Assembly: GCA_945903675.1 (NCBI GenBank)
Contig: CAMDOP010000028.1
Location: 1 to 18,739 of the forward strand
Length of the DNA stretch: 18,739 nucleotides
Direction of reading: 5' to 3'
Source of the DNA: Crenothrix polyspora
GTDB taxonomy: Bacteria > Pseudomonadota > Gammaproteobacteria > Methylococcales > Methylomonadaceae
Numbering within the stretch: position 1 is the stretch's first letter; each line of letters begins with the position of its first letter. The notes beneath the pieces were generated by a model, which saw only the letters and a list, made by a program, of their open reading frames with translations, did not search any database and was not told the origin of the DNA. Below, one piece after another: positions 6,526-14,397 of the stretch. A program made the position numbers and the translations under genes.

Positions 6526-7374
6526 ATGCACATAAACAAATTTTTGATAACAGCATTGTGTTTGGGGATGAGTCTAGCTATCTCCCAAGCCATGGCTGAA
6601 GCAAACAAACCGCTAAAAGTCTGCGCTGCGGAAAACGAAATGCCTTATTCCAATAAGGCAGGTGAAGGCTTTGAGAATAAATTGGCAAATTTGGTAGGGA
6701 CTGCACTGGGCAGAAAAGTCGTATACATCACCTGGGCCGACCCGCGTTATTACATCCGGGACACTCTGGATAAAGGCCTGTGCGATATAGCCATTGGCGT
6801 TGATAAAGGCGATCCCAGGGTTTTAACCACCCAGCCTTATTACCGTTCCGGCTATGTCTTTATCTCGCGCAAAACTGATGATCTTGATTTGAAGAATTGG
6901 GATAGCGAAGCGCTACGCAAAGTGCAACGCATTGCTTTTGTGCCGGATACACCACCGGAAGTGATGATACGGGCTATTGGACGTTATAACGATATGTTCA
7001 ATTATTCCCAGGAGTTGGTGGGGTTTAAATCCAAACGCAATGAGTATGTTAAGTACGAAACTTCGAAACTGGTCTCTGAGGTTTCATCAGGTCATGCCGA
7101 AGTTGCTGTCCTGTGGGGTCCGTCTGCCGCGCGTTATGTCAAAGCATCGACTACACCGTTGCTGATGACAGTGATTCCGGATGACAACGTGCGGGCGGAT
7201 GGACAAAAGGTCGGCTCACATTACAGTACCTCAATGGGCGTTCGAAAAAATGATCCAACCTTATTAGCTCAATTAAACAAAGTGATTGAAGACAGCCGGG
7301 ACGAAATAACCAAGTTGTTGGAAGAAGAAGGAGTTCCTTTACTGCCTGAAACCGATACGTCTAAAAAATCGTAA
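6526..7374 (+). CDS. mxaJ: MxaJ, periplasmic solute-binding-like protein of methanol oxidation
   Basis: The 282-residue product has a signal peptide ending near QAMA (residue 24) and a family-3 solute-binding fold: LKVCAAENEMPYSN at the mature N terminus, GFENKLANLVGTALG, CDIAIGVDKGDPR and a closing helix KVIEDSRDEITKLLEEEG. MxaJ is required for active methanol dehydrogenase in other methylotrophs, probably as an assembly factor, not a transporter; no ABC genes are present. The ATG at 6526 is used because the frame can be extended upstream only into the repeat element, which would put non-signal sequence before the leader. It lies 110 bases after mxaF and 14 bases before mxaG. Confidence 0.93.
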   Translation: MHINKFLITALCLGMSLAISQAMAEANKPLKVCAAENEMPYSNKAGEGFENKLANLVGTALGRKVVYITWADPRYYIRDTLDKGLCDIAIGVDKGDPRVLTTQPYYRSGYVFISRKTDDLDLKNWDSEALRKVQRIAFVPDTPPEVMIRAIGRYNDMFNYSQELVGFKSKRNEYVKYETSKLVSEVSSGHAEVAVLWGPSAARYVKASTTPLLMTVIPDDNVRADGQKVGSHYSTSMGVRKNDPTLLAQLNKVIEDSRDEITKLLEEEGVPLLPETDTSKKS

Positions 7375-7388
7375 AGAGAGACCTTAAA

Positions 7389-7862
7389 ATGAAAAGAACT
7401 AAATTATTGTCCATAACAGCTATCAGCCTTGTGTTGCTTAGTACGACAGCTTTAGCGGAACTAACCTTTCGGAATGTCATTTCCGGTGAGCTGCTGGATA
7501 TGAGTGTTGCCAAATCGGGCGGTTACGCAGAAGCTTTCAAAAAGTTTAAGGAGACGGGTAAAAATCCTTATAACGGTGACAAAGCTGCCATACAGAAAGG
7601 TCATGATCTTTATATGCCGGCCTGCTCAGGCTGCCATGGGCACGAGGCGGAAGGTAAACTTGGGCCAGGACTGGCTGATGATTACTGGACGTACCCTTCC
7701 GCCGCTAAAGATCAGGGCTTGTTTGAAATATTGTTTGGCGGTGCCAACGGCATGATGGGGCCGCAATATGTGAACTTATCAACCGATGAAATGTTGTTGA
7801 TTATGTCCTGGATTCGAGACATCTACAAAGGTGACCCGAAAAAAGCTAAATGGTTAAAATAA
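7389..7862 (+). CDS. mxaG: Cytochrome cL, electron acceptor of methanol dehydrogenase
   Basis: A 157-residue periplasmic c-type cytochrome with a signal peptide ending at ALA (residue 23) and a single haem site, Cys79-Ser-Gly-Cys82-His83. The likely axial methionine is in GMMGPQ (122-123), and the closing helix is DEMLLIMSWIRDIYKG. The pattern HGHEAEGKLGPGLADDYWTYP is characteristic of cytochrome cL, which accepts electrons from MxaF one at a time and passes them to cytochrome cH and an oxidase. Position between mxaJ and mxaI is the conserved F-J-G-I order. An AGAGAG ribosome site precedes the start. Confidence 0.96.
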   Translation: MKRTKLLSITAISLVLLSTTALAELTFRNVISGELLDMSVAKSGGYAEAFKKFKETGKNPYNGDKAAIQKGHDLYMPACSGCHGHEAEGKLGPGLADDYWTYPSAAKDQGLFEILFGGANGMMGPQYVNLSTDEMLLIMSWIRDIYKGDPKKAKWLK

Positions 7863-7876
7863 AAAGAGGATTGCAA

Positions 7877-8161
7877 ATGAAAAAAATGACTTTAATTAAT
7901 ACAGGTTTGGTGTTGGCAGTGATGTCTTTGTCGGTCAGCGCTTACGACGGCCAAAATTGCAGTGAACCGGGTGTTTGCTGGGAACCTAAACCGGGTTATC
8001 CCGGCAAAGTGGCCGGCAGCAAGTATGACCCGAAACATGATGTTAATGAACTGAATAAACAAGCCCAATCGATTGTAGAAATGGAAGAACGCAATAAAAA
8101 ACGTCAGGTAAATTTGGCCAAGACCGGCAAGTTTGTTTTTGACGTAGAAGATATTGAGTAG
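7877..8161 (+). CDS. mxaI: Methanol dehydrogenase small (beta) subunit
   Basis: The 94-residue precursor has a leader ending at SVSA (residue 22) and a 72-residue mature chain starting YDGQNC. Family marks are the two early cysteines (QNCSEPGVCWEPKPGYPGKVAG), SKYDPKHD, and a long charged helix (NELNKQAQSIVEMEERNKKRQ) that lies across MxaF in known structures. The ATG at 7877 has AGAGGA six bases upstream; an earlier in-frame ATG at 7850 lies inside mxaG. XoxF enzymes lack this subunit, so the gene supports the calcium-type assignment of the operon. Confidence 0.97.
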   Translation: MKKMTLINTGLVLAVMSLSVSAYDGQNCSEPGVCWEPKPGYPGKVAGSKYDPKHDVNELNKQAQSIVEMEERNKKRQVNLAKTGKFVFDVEDIE

Positions 8162-8173
8162 CGATTTGTTTTG

Positions 8174-8234
8174 GGCATAGATGCATTTCAACCTTTCGTC
8201 CCCTTGGGTTTGTTTGTATCTTATGCCTTTTTTT
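8174..8234 (+). terminator. Possible partial terminator or processing hairpin after mxaI
   Basis: GGCATAGAT (8174-8182) can pair with ATCTTATGCC (8218-8227) with one bulged base, followed at once by seven T residues (8228-8234). The loop, about 35 bases, is long for an intrinsic terminator. It lies between the structural genes mxaFJGI and the accessory genes, where reduced downstream expression would make sense. Confidence 0.4.
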
Positions 8235-8302
8235 CTATGCGTAGGGTTTGCCCCTATGGGTTGTATGATGTCGTGAAAAAAATTTAAAATAAAAAACTGC
8301 CA

Positions 8303-9319
8303 ATGAGCACAGACACCCAACTTACCGACTGGCGCGACAAGGCGTTACAGTTTGAACAACAAATCAATCAAACCGTTATCGGCCTACAACCTGCTGTCAG
8401 GAATATCATCCTGGCCGTTTTTGCCAGAGGTCATGTGCTACTGGAAGGCAATGTCGGCGTTGGCAAAACCACGTTGTTAAGAGCGGTTGCACAAGGCTTG
8501 GGCGGCGATTATCAACGGATTGAAGGCACAATCGACCTGATGCCTGCCGACTTGATCTATTACACCTATTTAAACGACCAAGGCCGTCCGTGCGTCGATC
8601 CGGGGCCTTTGCTGAAACACGGCGACACGCTTGCCACGTTTTTCTTTAACGAAATAAATCGCGCCCGACCGCAAGTTCATGCTTTGCTGTTACGGGCAAT
8701 GGCCGAGCGCAGTATTAACGCGTTTAACCGCGATTATTATTTTCCGCACATCCAGGTTTTTGCCGACCGCAATCGTGTCGAAAAGGAAGAAACCTTTGAG
8801 TTGCCCGCTGCCGCCAAAGACCGCTTTATGATGGAAATCAACATCGATATGCCCAGTGCGGATACTGTATTGGATGAGCTGATGTTTAACCCGCGCTTTC
8901 ATGATACCGATCAACTTATCCGTGGCGTAACCAATAGCGATATTTACTATCAGCTCAATGAATTAGCACAGACCTTGCAACAACTTATACAGACCAGTCC
9001 CAAGCTGCATACTTACGCGCTGACTTTGTGGAAAGCCACACATCAGCCACAGCTGTACGGCATTCAATTAGCCGATGTTGAAATGCCGCAATTATTAATG
9101 GCTGGTGCCAGTCCGCGCGGCATGAGTTATTTAATTCGTGCGGCCAAAACTCGCGCCTGGCTGGAACGACGGGATCATGTCTTGCCGGAAGATTTGCAAG
9201 CCGTTTTCCCGGTCTGCATGACGCATCGACTGTTTTTAAACCCGATGTACGCCTATAGAAAAGAACAACTGTTACCCGAATTGATCAAAGGTATTTTGAA
9301 TCAGGTGGCTGCGCCTTGA
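8303..9319 (+). CDS. mxaR: MoxR-family AAA+ ATPase of methanol dehydrogenase maturation
   Basis: A 338-residue cytoplasmic MoxR-type ATPase. It has a Walker A loop, GNVGVGKTT (49-57), a Walker B region FFFNEINRARPQVHALLL (113-130) in which Asn replaces the usual first Asp before Glu117, and a sensor/arginine stretch (FADRNRVEKEETFELP...KDRFMM). MoxR ATPases work with von Willebrand A proteins as metal-insertion or assembly chaperones; in methylotrophs mxaR with mxaS, A, C, K, L is needed to load calcium into MxaF. No clear Shine-Dalgarno sequence precedes the ATG, consistent with weaker expression than mxaFJGI. It lies 141 bases after mxaI and is separated from mxaS by a repeat element. Confidence 0.93.
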   Translation: MSTDTQLTDWRDKALQFEQQINQTVIGLQPAVRNIILAVFARGHVLLEGNVGVGKTTLLRAVAQGLGGDYQRIEGTIDLMPADLIYYTYLNDQGRPCVDPGPLLKHGDTLATFFFNEINRARPQVHALLLRAMAERSINAFNRDYYFPHIQVFADRNRVEKEETFELPAAAKDRFMMEINIDMPSADTVLDELMFNPRFHDTDQLIRGVTNSDIYYQLNELAQTLQQLIQTSPKLHTYALTLWKATHQPQLYGIQLADVEMPQLLMAGASPRGMSYLIRAAKTRAWLERRDHVLPEDLQAVFPVCMTHRLFLNPMYAYRKEQLLPELIKGILNQVAAP

Positions 9320-9321
9320 TA

Positions 9322-9394
9322 TGTAGGGGCAATCCCTTGTGGTTGCCCTGAATAGATACAAGTCCAATGGGCAGGCACAAGGCCCGCCTCTACG
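9322..9394. repeat. GTAGGGGC-bounded inverted-repeat element, copy 2 (mxaR-mxaS gap)
   Basis: The element begins TGTAGGGGCAATCCC three bases after the mxaR stop codon and ends GGCCCGCCTCTACG. The left half folds as GGGCAA/TTGCCC; the right half carries GGGCAGGCACAAGGCCCGCC. Order of halves is reversed relative to copy 1, so it is inserted in the opposite orientation. The 45 bases after it, up to mxaS, hold nothing recognisable beyond A-rich sequence. Confidence 0.85.
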
Positions 9395-9439
9395 GGTGCC
9401 AACGTTGACGCATAGAAAAAGAAAAACACCGAAAAAACA

Positions 9440-10276
9440 ATGACCGAAACGCTATTTTATCGCTTACCCTGGCAATCAAGCGCCGTTTATCCGGGAGCGC
9501 ATCCCGGACAAATGATCGGCGCAGGTCAGTTGTTCAAACGCCATGAGCCGCTGGTCGCCAGTCCGGATCCCCGCCGGATAGATTTGCGCGCCAGTGTTCT
9601 CGACCCTTTTGCCAGCTACCGGGTACGCGTCTATCAACAGCAAAGCACTGTCAACATCTATCTACTTGCCGATATGTCGGCATCAATGGGCTATGCCGAT
9701 AAAAAACAAACCCTCCTACAGTTTTTACAGGCCGCTGCCAACTCAGCTTTCAGTTACGGCGATAAATTCGGTTTTTTCGGCTGTAACGATCATATCGAAC
9801 ATCGCTGGATGCTTCCTGCCTCGCAACAATCAGGAAGGGTGCCGACCCTGTTAGAACAACTGGAACGCCATAGGTTTACCGGCACCGCAAACGGACTTCA
9901 ACACGCCGCAGCTTTTCTACCCTCCAGGCGCTCACTGGTATTTTTATTGTCTGACTGCCATTTCCCGCTTTCTCAGTTGCGTAACTTATTAGGCTCCCTG
10001 CAAGGTCACGACGTTATCCCGTTAGTGTTATGGAATCAGGACGAATACGCCACTTTGCCTAACTGGTGTCTCATTTCTTTTCAGGACATGGAAAACAATG
10101 CGACCCGAACGCTGTTCATGCGTCCGGCATTACGTCAAAAAATAATTGCCGCCTATCAGCAACGCCAACATGACTTGAAACACGTGTTCAGGGCTTTTGG
10201 TAGCGAACCTTTGTTTATTACCGAGTGCTATAGCACTCAAACTATAAACCGACACTTACAGCAGAGGGGCGTATGA
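9440..10276 (+). CDS. mxaS: MxaS, DUF58/VWA-like maturation protein
   Basis: The 278-residue product resembles DUF58 proteins, the usual partners of MoxR ATPases. An N-terminal part with HPGQMIGAGQLFKRHEPL and DPRRIDLRASVLDPF leads into a VWA-like core with the metal-site motif Asp78-Met-Ser80-Ala-Ser82 (LLADMSASMGY) and a later strand LVFLLSDCHFPLSQ. No signal peptide or membrane segment is seen, so it is probably cytoplasmic. It follows mxaR in the conserved order and its TGA overlaps the ATG of mxaA (ATGA), indicating translational coupling. The ribosome site is poor. Function in calcium insertion is known for the family, not visible here. Confidence 0.9.
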   Translation: MTETLFYRLPWQSSAVYPGAHPGQMIGAGQLFKRHEPLVASPDPRRIDLRASVLDPFASYRVRVYQQQSTVNIYLLADMSASMGYADKKQTLLQFLQAAANSAFSYGDKFGFFGCNDHIEHRWMLPASQQSGRVPTLLEQLERHRFTGTANGLQHAAAFLPSRRSLVFLLSDCHFPLSQLRNLLGSLQGHDVIPLVLWNQDEYATLPNWCLISFQDMENNATRTLFMRPALRQKIIAAYQQRQHDLKHVFRAFGSEPLFITECYSTQTINRHLQQRGV

Positions 10277-11148
10277 GAATTGTGTTAATCCTGGCATTTT
10301 CGCTGCTGGGTTGTTCCGGCTTAATTGATGAGCCGATCACTTACTTTAACGTCGAAACGCCCAGGCCTTTCGGTTACGTTAACGGTGATGAAATACCCGC
10401 GCGCATTATTATCGAAACTCGTTCGGGTATCACCTTGCAAACCGGCAGTTTACCCGCCAAAGGACAAATTAACCGCTGGCTAAACCTGAATGAAGTCACG
10501 GTTAAACAAAGCGGACAGCGATATGAAATCGACTTACGCTACCAGGTTTTTTACGCGCCGCTGGAGGTTAAATCTTTAACTCTGCCCAGTTTTACTGTGC
10601 AGCTAAGTCAGGGTGAAAAAAATATCAATCAAAACGTACCTGCCTGGTCTTTTACCCTATCTCCGTTGAGAGAATTGGTAGTGCGTCAAACCGAACAGGG
10701 CGAGTACATGCGCCCCGATAGCCCGCCGATTTTATTAGCTAACACCTTGGCGATGTATGGAATGACTGCCAGTTTGACCCTGGCTTCACTAATAACGGTT
10801 TACTTGAGCTTTCTATACGGTTTATTCCCTGCCCAGTTAAGACGCACTTTATTCAAGCGAGCATTACGCCAACTGGCGGGATTATCCAAAGCCGACATGG
10901 AGCAAGCCTTAACAATAGTCCATAACGCCTTAAACAGCCTCAACGGTCAGTCGTTGTTTCATAACGGGCTGAGTCAATTTTACTTGCTTAACCCGCAATA
11001 TCTACAAATCAACTCCCAATTAGATTGGTTTTTTAATTACTCCAATCGCTATTTTTTTTCTGCCGGCATGATCACCGTAGCTCAGGATTTACAACAAATC
11101 AAAGAGCTCTGCGAGCAATGCCGAAAAATCGAAAGAGGCAGTCTATGA
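10273..11148 (+). CDS. mxaA: MxaA, membrane-attached maturation protein
   Basis: A 291-residue product starting with a short hydrophobic leader and a lipobox (LLGC, Cys14), so probably a lipoprotein. It has a beta-rich periplasmic part (15-140), one or two membrane segments around 153-185 (LANTLAMYGMTASLTLASLI, then VYLSFLYGLF) and a helical C-terminal part rich in Arg, Leu and Asn. MxaA is needed for insertion of calcium into methanol dehydrogenase in other methylotrophs. Recognition rests mainly on place between mxaS and mxaC and on size, since the family is poorly conserved. Both ends overlap neighbours by four bases. Confidence 0.85.
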   Translation: MRIVLILAFSLLGCSGLIDEPITYFNVETPRPFGYVNGDEIPARIIIETRSGITLQTGSLPAKGQINRWLNLNEVTVKQSGQRYEIDLRYQVFYAPLEVKSLTLPSFTVQLSQGEKNINQNVPAWSFTLSPLRELVVRQTEQGEYMRPDSPPILLANTLAMYGMTASLTLASLITVYLSFLYGLFPAQLRRTLFKRALRQLAGLSKADMEQALTIVHNALNSLNGQSLFHNGLSQFYLLNPQYLQINSQLDWFFNYSNRYFFSAGMITVAQDLQQIKELCEQCRKIERGSL

Positions 11149-12125
11149 ATTTGGCAGTTGATACCCAGTGGATTTTGTCAGGTCTGCTACTTGCCCTGTT
11201 GCCGCTGTTGAATAACGGGATGCGCTTAAGCCCCGCTCCGTGGCTGACATTGATACCTTCTGATATGCTGTCGGTTTTTATCGTCTGCTGTTTGCGACTT
11301 TGCGCAATGGCGGCAATCGCCGGATTAGTATTGGGCATGGCGGGTCTGCATCGCACTGAACAAAGCAGAGAGCGAATCGGTCACGGCGCTCATATCGTAT
11401 TATTGCTGGATCGCAGCAGCAGCATGGATAACAGTTTTGCCGGTCGCGCACCTAACGGCGCTGAAGAATCCAAAGCCGCAGCGGCGCGGCGGTTATTGAC
11501 CGATTTTGTCAAACAGCGGCAAAACGATTTAATCGGGGTCGCGGAATACAGCACATCACCATTATTTGTAATGCCGCTGACCGAAAATAAAAATGCGGTA
11601 CAAGCGGCGATTGCCGCGACGGCTACACCGGCGTTGGGTTTTACCCATGTCAGCAAGGGCTTGGGGATGGCGCTATCGTTTTTTCAACAACAACCCGTCA
11701 CCGGTTCGCGTATTGTCTTGCTGGTTTCAGACGGCGCGGCGGCGATTGATCACGACAGTGAACTGAAATTGCGGCATTGGTTTAAACAGCAACAAGTTCG
11801 ACTTTACTGGGTTTTTCTGCGAACCGCCAATAGCCCCGGTATTTTCGATAAGCCTGAAGATAGCCGGGATGACAACGCCCAAGCCATGCCCGAACTTTAT
11901 CTGCATCAGTTCTTTTTAGGACTGGGCAGTCCTTATCAGGCTTATGAAGCTGAAAGCCCTGACGCCTTAAAACAGGCGATTGCCGACATTAATAGGTTAG
12001 AAAATCTACCCATGCACTATGTTGAACGCATCCCCAAGCAGGATTTATCCGCAACTTGCTACAGCATGGCGTCCCTATTACTGCTGGTTCTGTTGGGCCT
12101 CAAATTTTGCGAGGTCAAACGATGA
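11145..12125 (+). CDS. mxaC: MxaC, membrane VWA-domain protein
   Basis: A 326-residue protein with two N-terminal membrane helices (about 8-24 and 41-67), a von Willebrand A domain carrying the full metal-site motif Asp89-Arg-Ser91-Ser-Ser93 (HIVLLLDRSSSMD) and the strand GSRIVLLVSDGAAA, and a C-terminal helix (SMASLLLLVLLGLKF). The layout matches BatA/BatB-like proteins that work with MoxR ATPases. The start at 11145 is chosen because it gives the ATGA overlap with mxaA and a GAAAGAGG ribosome site six bases upstream; an in-frame ATG at 11118 is less suitable. It acts with mxaR/S/A/K/L in metal loading of MxaF. Confidence 0.9.
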   Translation: MNLAVDTQWILSGLLLALLPLLNNGMRLSPAPWLTLIPSDMLSVFIVCCLRLCAMAAIAGLVLGMAGLHRTEQSRERIGHGAHIVLLLDRSSSMDNSFAGRAPNGAEESKAAAARRLLTDFVKQRQNDLIGVAEYSTSPLFVMPLTENKNAVQAAIAATATPALGFTHVSKGLGMALSFFQQQPVTGSRIVLLVSDGAAAIDHDSELKLRHWFKQQQVRLYWVFLRTANSPGIFDKPEDSRDDNAQAMPELYLHQFFLGLGSPYQAYEAESPDALKQAIADINRLENLPMHYVERIPKQDLSATCYSMASLLLLVLLGLKFCEVKR

Positions 12126-12748
12126 TAACAGGCATCCGTAGTCGCAACTTTTTTCGCGCATTGCCCAGTCAGCTCAGAGGTTTAACAATGCTGAGAACAC
12201 TCAGGCATCTATCGTTATGGATCGTCTTGGCGGCTAGTTTATCGGCTTTTATTTACTGCGCCGGTGCGTTGTACGGCATACATCAAGACAATGACTTGAT
12301 CCGGCACTTAACCTCGGGGAAAGATGTAGTCGTTAATAAAGTGATCAGCGGCGAACCGGAGTTAAGATTGGCGCGGGCTTATTATTTCAAGCAAAAACAC
12401 CGCTACGAAGAGGCGCTATCGACCCTCAGCTTGATTATGGACAGAGGCGACCGGATATTTCAAGCCAAAGCCCGCTACAACCTCGGCAATTTGTATCTGG
12501 AGCAAGCTGTTCAGCAGGCAAAAGCCATGAATATGAATGAAGCCCTGCCCCTGGCTGGATTGGCAAAACAAGCCTACCGGCAATCTTTGGCATTGGACAG
12601 CGGCAACTGGGATGCCAAATATAACCTTGAAGTGGCTATGCGCTTATTGCCGGAAATGGACAGAATCGACATGCCGGACGACGCTCCGATCAACCAGAAA
12701 TCCCAGTTGTGGACGACAGTGCCGGGATTTCCGCGTGGTTTGCCTTGA
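12122..12748 (+). CDS. mxaK: MxaK, membrane-anchored TPR-like protein
   Basis: A 208-residue product with one membrane anchor (LSLWIVLAASLSAFIYCAGALYG, about residues 30-52) followed by helical repeats of TPR type: ELRLARAYYFKQKHRYEEALSTL, FQAKARYNLGNLYLEQA and LAKQAYRQSLALDSGNWDAKYNLEVA. These BatE-like features, plus its place after mxaC, identify mxaK. The start at 12122 gives an ATGA overlap with mxaC; a later ATG (12188) would shorten the pre-anchor segment and is possible. A repeat element separates it from mxaL. Confidence 0.87.
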   Translation: MITGIRSRNFFRALPSQLRGLTMLRTLRHLSLWIVLAASLSAFIYCAGALYGIHQDNDLIRHLTSGKDVVVNKVISGEPELRLARAYYFKQKHRYEEALSTLSLIMDRGDRIFQAKARYNLGNLYLEQAVQQAKAMNMNEALPLAGLAKQAYRQSLALDSGNWDAKYNLEVAMRLLPEMDRIDMPDDAPINQKSQLWTTVPGFPRGLP

Positions 12749-12755
12749 TTAATTT

Positions 12756-12828
12756 TGTAGGGGCAATCCCTTATAGTTGCCCTTCATATCCGTGCCTATC
12801 AGGGCATCCACGAGGGATTGCCCCTACG
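12756..12828. repeat. GTAGGGGC-bounded inverted-repeat element, copy 3 (mxaK-mxaL gap)
   Basis: The element begins TGTAGGGGCAATCCC and ends GGGATTGCCCCTACG, so its outer arms form a perfect 14-bp inverted repeat. Unlike copies 1 and 2, both halves are of the CAATCCC type. It starts seven bases after the mxaK stop codon and stops 15 bases before the mxaL ATG, supplying most of the spacer. Confidence 0.87.
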
Positions 12829-12842
12829 AGAACGAGAAAACA

Positions 12843-13781
12843 ATGAGTCACACATTAAAAGACTATAGAACCTGGTGTTTGCTGATAGCGTTCATTGCCA
12901 TGCTCATGCTGTTTATGTACCCCAGCAAACAACAAAAAATGCCAATCTACAACTACACCTTTATTATTGATATTACCCGCAGCATGAATGCAACCGACTA
13001 CCAACAGGATAATCAGGCCGTCAGCCGACTACAGTTTGTTAAGAAAACCTTACGCGAATTACTTCGAAACTTGCCTTGCGAGTCCAAAGTCGGACTGGGC
13101 TTGTTCACCGAAAGACGTTCAACCTTATTATTCGAGCCGCTGGAAGTTTGTTCCGCGTACACGGAAATAGATACGGCTATCGACAAAATCGACTGGCGCA
13201 TGGCCTGGGCAGCAGACAGCAATATTGCCAAAGGTTTACTGAGTACGCTTAACATGCTGAAAAAAAGCGACAGTTCGGTTATTTTTATTACCGACGGACA
13301 AGAAGCACCTCCTGTTAACCCTAGTTACCAAGCGGATTTTTCAACGGTCAATGGACAAGCAAAAGGTATGATTATTGGCGTGGGCGGTTTACAAGCAGTT
13401 CCAATTCCCAAGTTCGACAGCGTGGGTAAACCAATTGGATTTTACACTCAAGACGATGTGCCGCACAGCTCATCATTCGGCCAATCGAATCTGGATCCGT
13501 CGCAAATCAAAGGCTATAACGCACGCAATGCCCCGTTCGGCAGTGTAGCAGTCATCGGCAACGAACATTTAACCGCTTTGCACGAAACCTATCTGGAAAA
13601 ACTAAGCTCGGAATCTGGCTTGGCGTACAGCCGCTTAACTGACTTGGAAAGCCTAAGTCTGGCATTAAAAAATCCCAAACTGGCGACTCTAAAAGTGGTT
13701 CAAACCGATATGCGATGGCTTCCCGCGTTTTTGGCGTTACTGATGTTAAGCCTAGTCTATCTGCCTAGGATATATAAATAA
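12843..13781 (+). CDS. mxaL: MxaL, membrane VWA-domain protein
   Basis: A 312-residue protein with an N-terminal membrane helix (WCLLIAFIAMLMLFMYP, 11-27), a von Willebrand A domain with a metal-site variant Asp43-Ile-Thr45-Arg-Ser47 (FIIDITRSMN) and the strand SSVIFITDGQEAPP, and a C-terminal helix (AFLALLMLSLVYLPRIYK). It is the second membrane VWA protein of the operon and probably works with MxaC and MxaR. The start at 12843 is used because sequence upstream in the same frame belongs to the repeat element. No obvious terminator follows, and mxaE and mxaH homologues are not seen after it. Confidence 0.9.
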   Translation: MSHTLKDYRTWCLLIAFIAMLMLFMYPSKQQKMPIYNYTFIIDITRSMNATDYQQDNQAVSRLQFVKKTLRELLRNLPCESKVGLGLFTERRSTLLFEPLEVCSAYTEIDTAIDKIDWRMAWAADSNIAKGLLSTLNMLKKSDSSVIFITDGQEAPPVNPSYQADFSTVNGQAKGMIIGVGGLQAVPIPKFDSVGKPIGFYTQDDVPHSSSFGQSNLDPSQIKGYNARNAPFGSVAVIGNEHLTALHETYLEKLSSESGLAYSRLTDLESLSLALKNPKLATLKVVQTDMRWLPAFLALLMLSLVYLPRIYK

Positions 13782-13842
13782 TGTCAATTTTCCTGGCACT
13801 AAATAAACCGTCATTCGTAATTTATCATCTTGAGAACAGTAC

Positions 13843-14337
13843 ATGAATAAGCAAAACCTGCTATCGAATCATAATCTTTTTACGTTACGTTTACTTTTAT
13901 TATTAATCGGAGCTTACCTTGACTATATTGATCAACATTCAAGTCACCATATTTGGCTGGTTGAGATGATTTTATTTAGTATTATCTCTATTGCTCCAGG
14001 CTTTTATCAATTTAAACTTAACAGTGACAATCTAAAAGAATTTCTTTGTCCACTCCTCGATTGGATAGGTGGATTGAGTGTGGCTATTATCATTTATTCC
14101 TACCAAAGTTCTGGCAGACTTTATCATGAAGAAGGTGATTTGGTTGTATTGCTGGTGCTGGCATTAACGACTTATATGAATGGTATTAAAGCAAGAACTG
14201 ACTGGCGGGGTATTTTTACAGGTATATTCTTAGGTTATACCGCCATAAGTGTTGCTTATTTTGATAGCTATATCGGGCAGTTACTTGCGATTGCTGTTGT
14301 TACTATTGTTTACAGCTATTACCGCCGGTCTGATTAA
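13843..14337 (+). CDS. Unknown small integral membrane protein
   Basis: I do not recognise this 164-residue protein. It is strongly hydrophobic with about six probable membrane helices (near 12-28, 37-55, 71-88, 99-112, 122-139 and 143-160), short polar loops and a basic C-terminal end (YYRRSD). Neither cysteine pairs nor metal-binding motifs stand out, although the loop QHSSHH (31-36) has three histidines. It begins 61 bases after mxaL on the same strand, so it may be read through from the operon, but it is AT-rich like the sensor genes that follow. A role in the methanol locus is suggested by position only. Confidence 0.7.
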   Translation: MNKQNLLSNHNLFTLRLLLLLIGAYLDYIDQHSSHHIWLVEMILFSIISIAPGFYQFKLNSDNLKEFLCPLLDWIGGLSVAIIIYSYQSSGRLYHEEGDLVVLLVLALTTYMNGIKARTDWRGIFTGIFLGYTAISVAYFDSYIGQLLAIAVVTIVYSYYRRSD

Positions 14338-14397
14338 TTTACTTTTTCAGGATCAAATTTTGGAATTAATGTTTTTATTGTTTTTAGCAGGTTTATC

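Noticed and set aside
8241..8256. GTAGGGTTTGCCCCTA as a fourth copy of the GTAGGGGC element
   Set aside because: It has matching ends but lacks both internal hairpins. It may be a collapsed remnant, but 16 bases are too few to claim it.
12777..12842. Longer mxaL product starting at 12777
   Set aside because: The added residues come from repeat-element copy 3; the ATG at 12843 follows the element.
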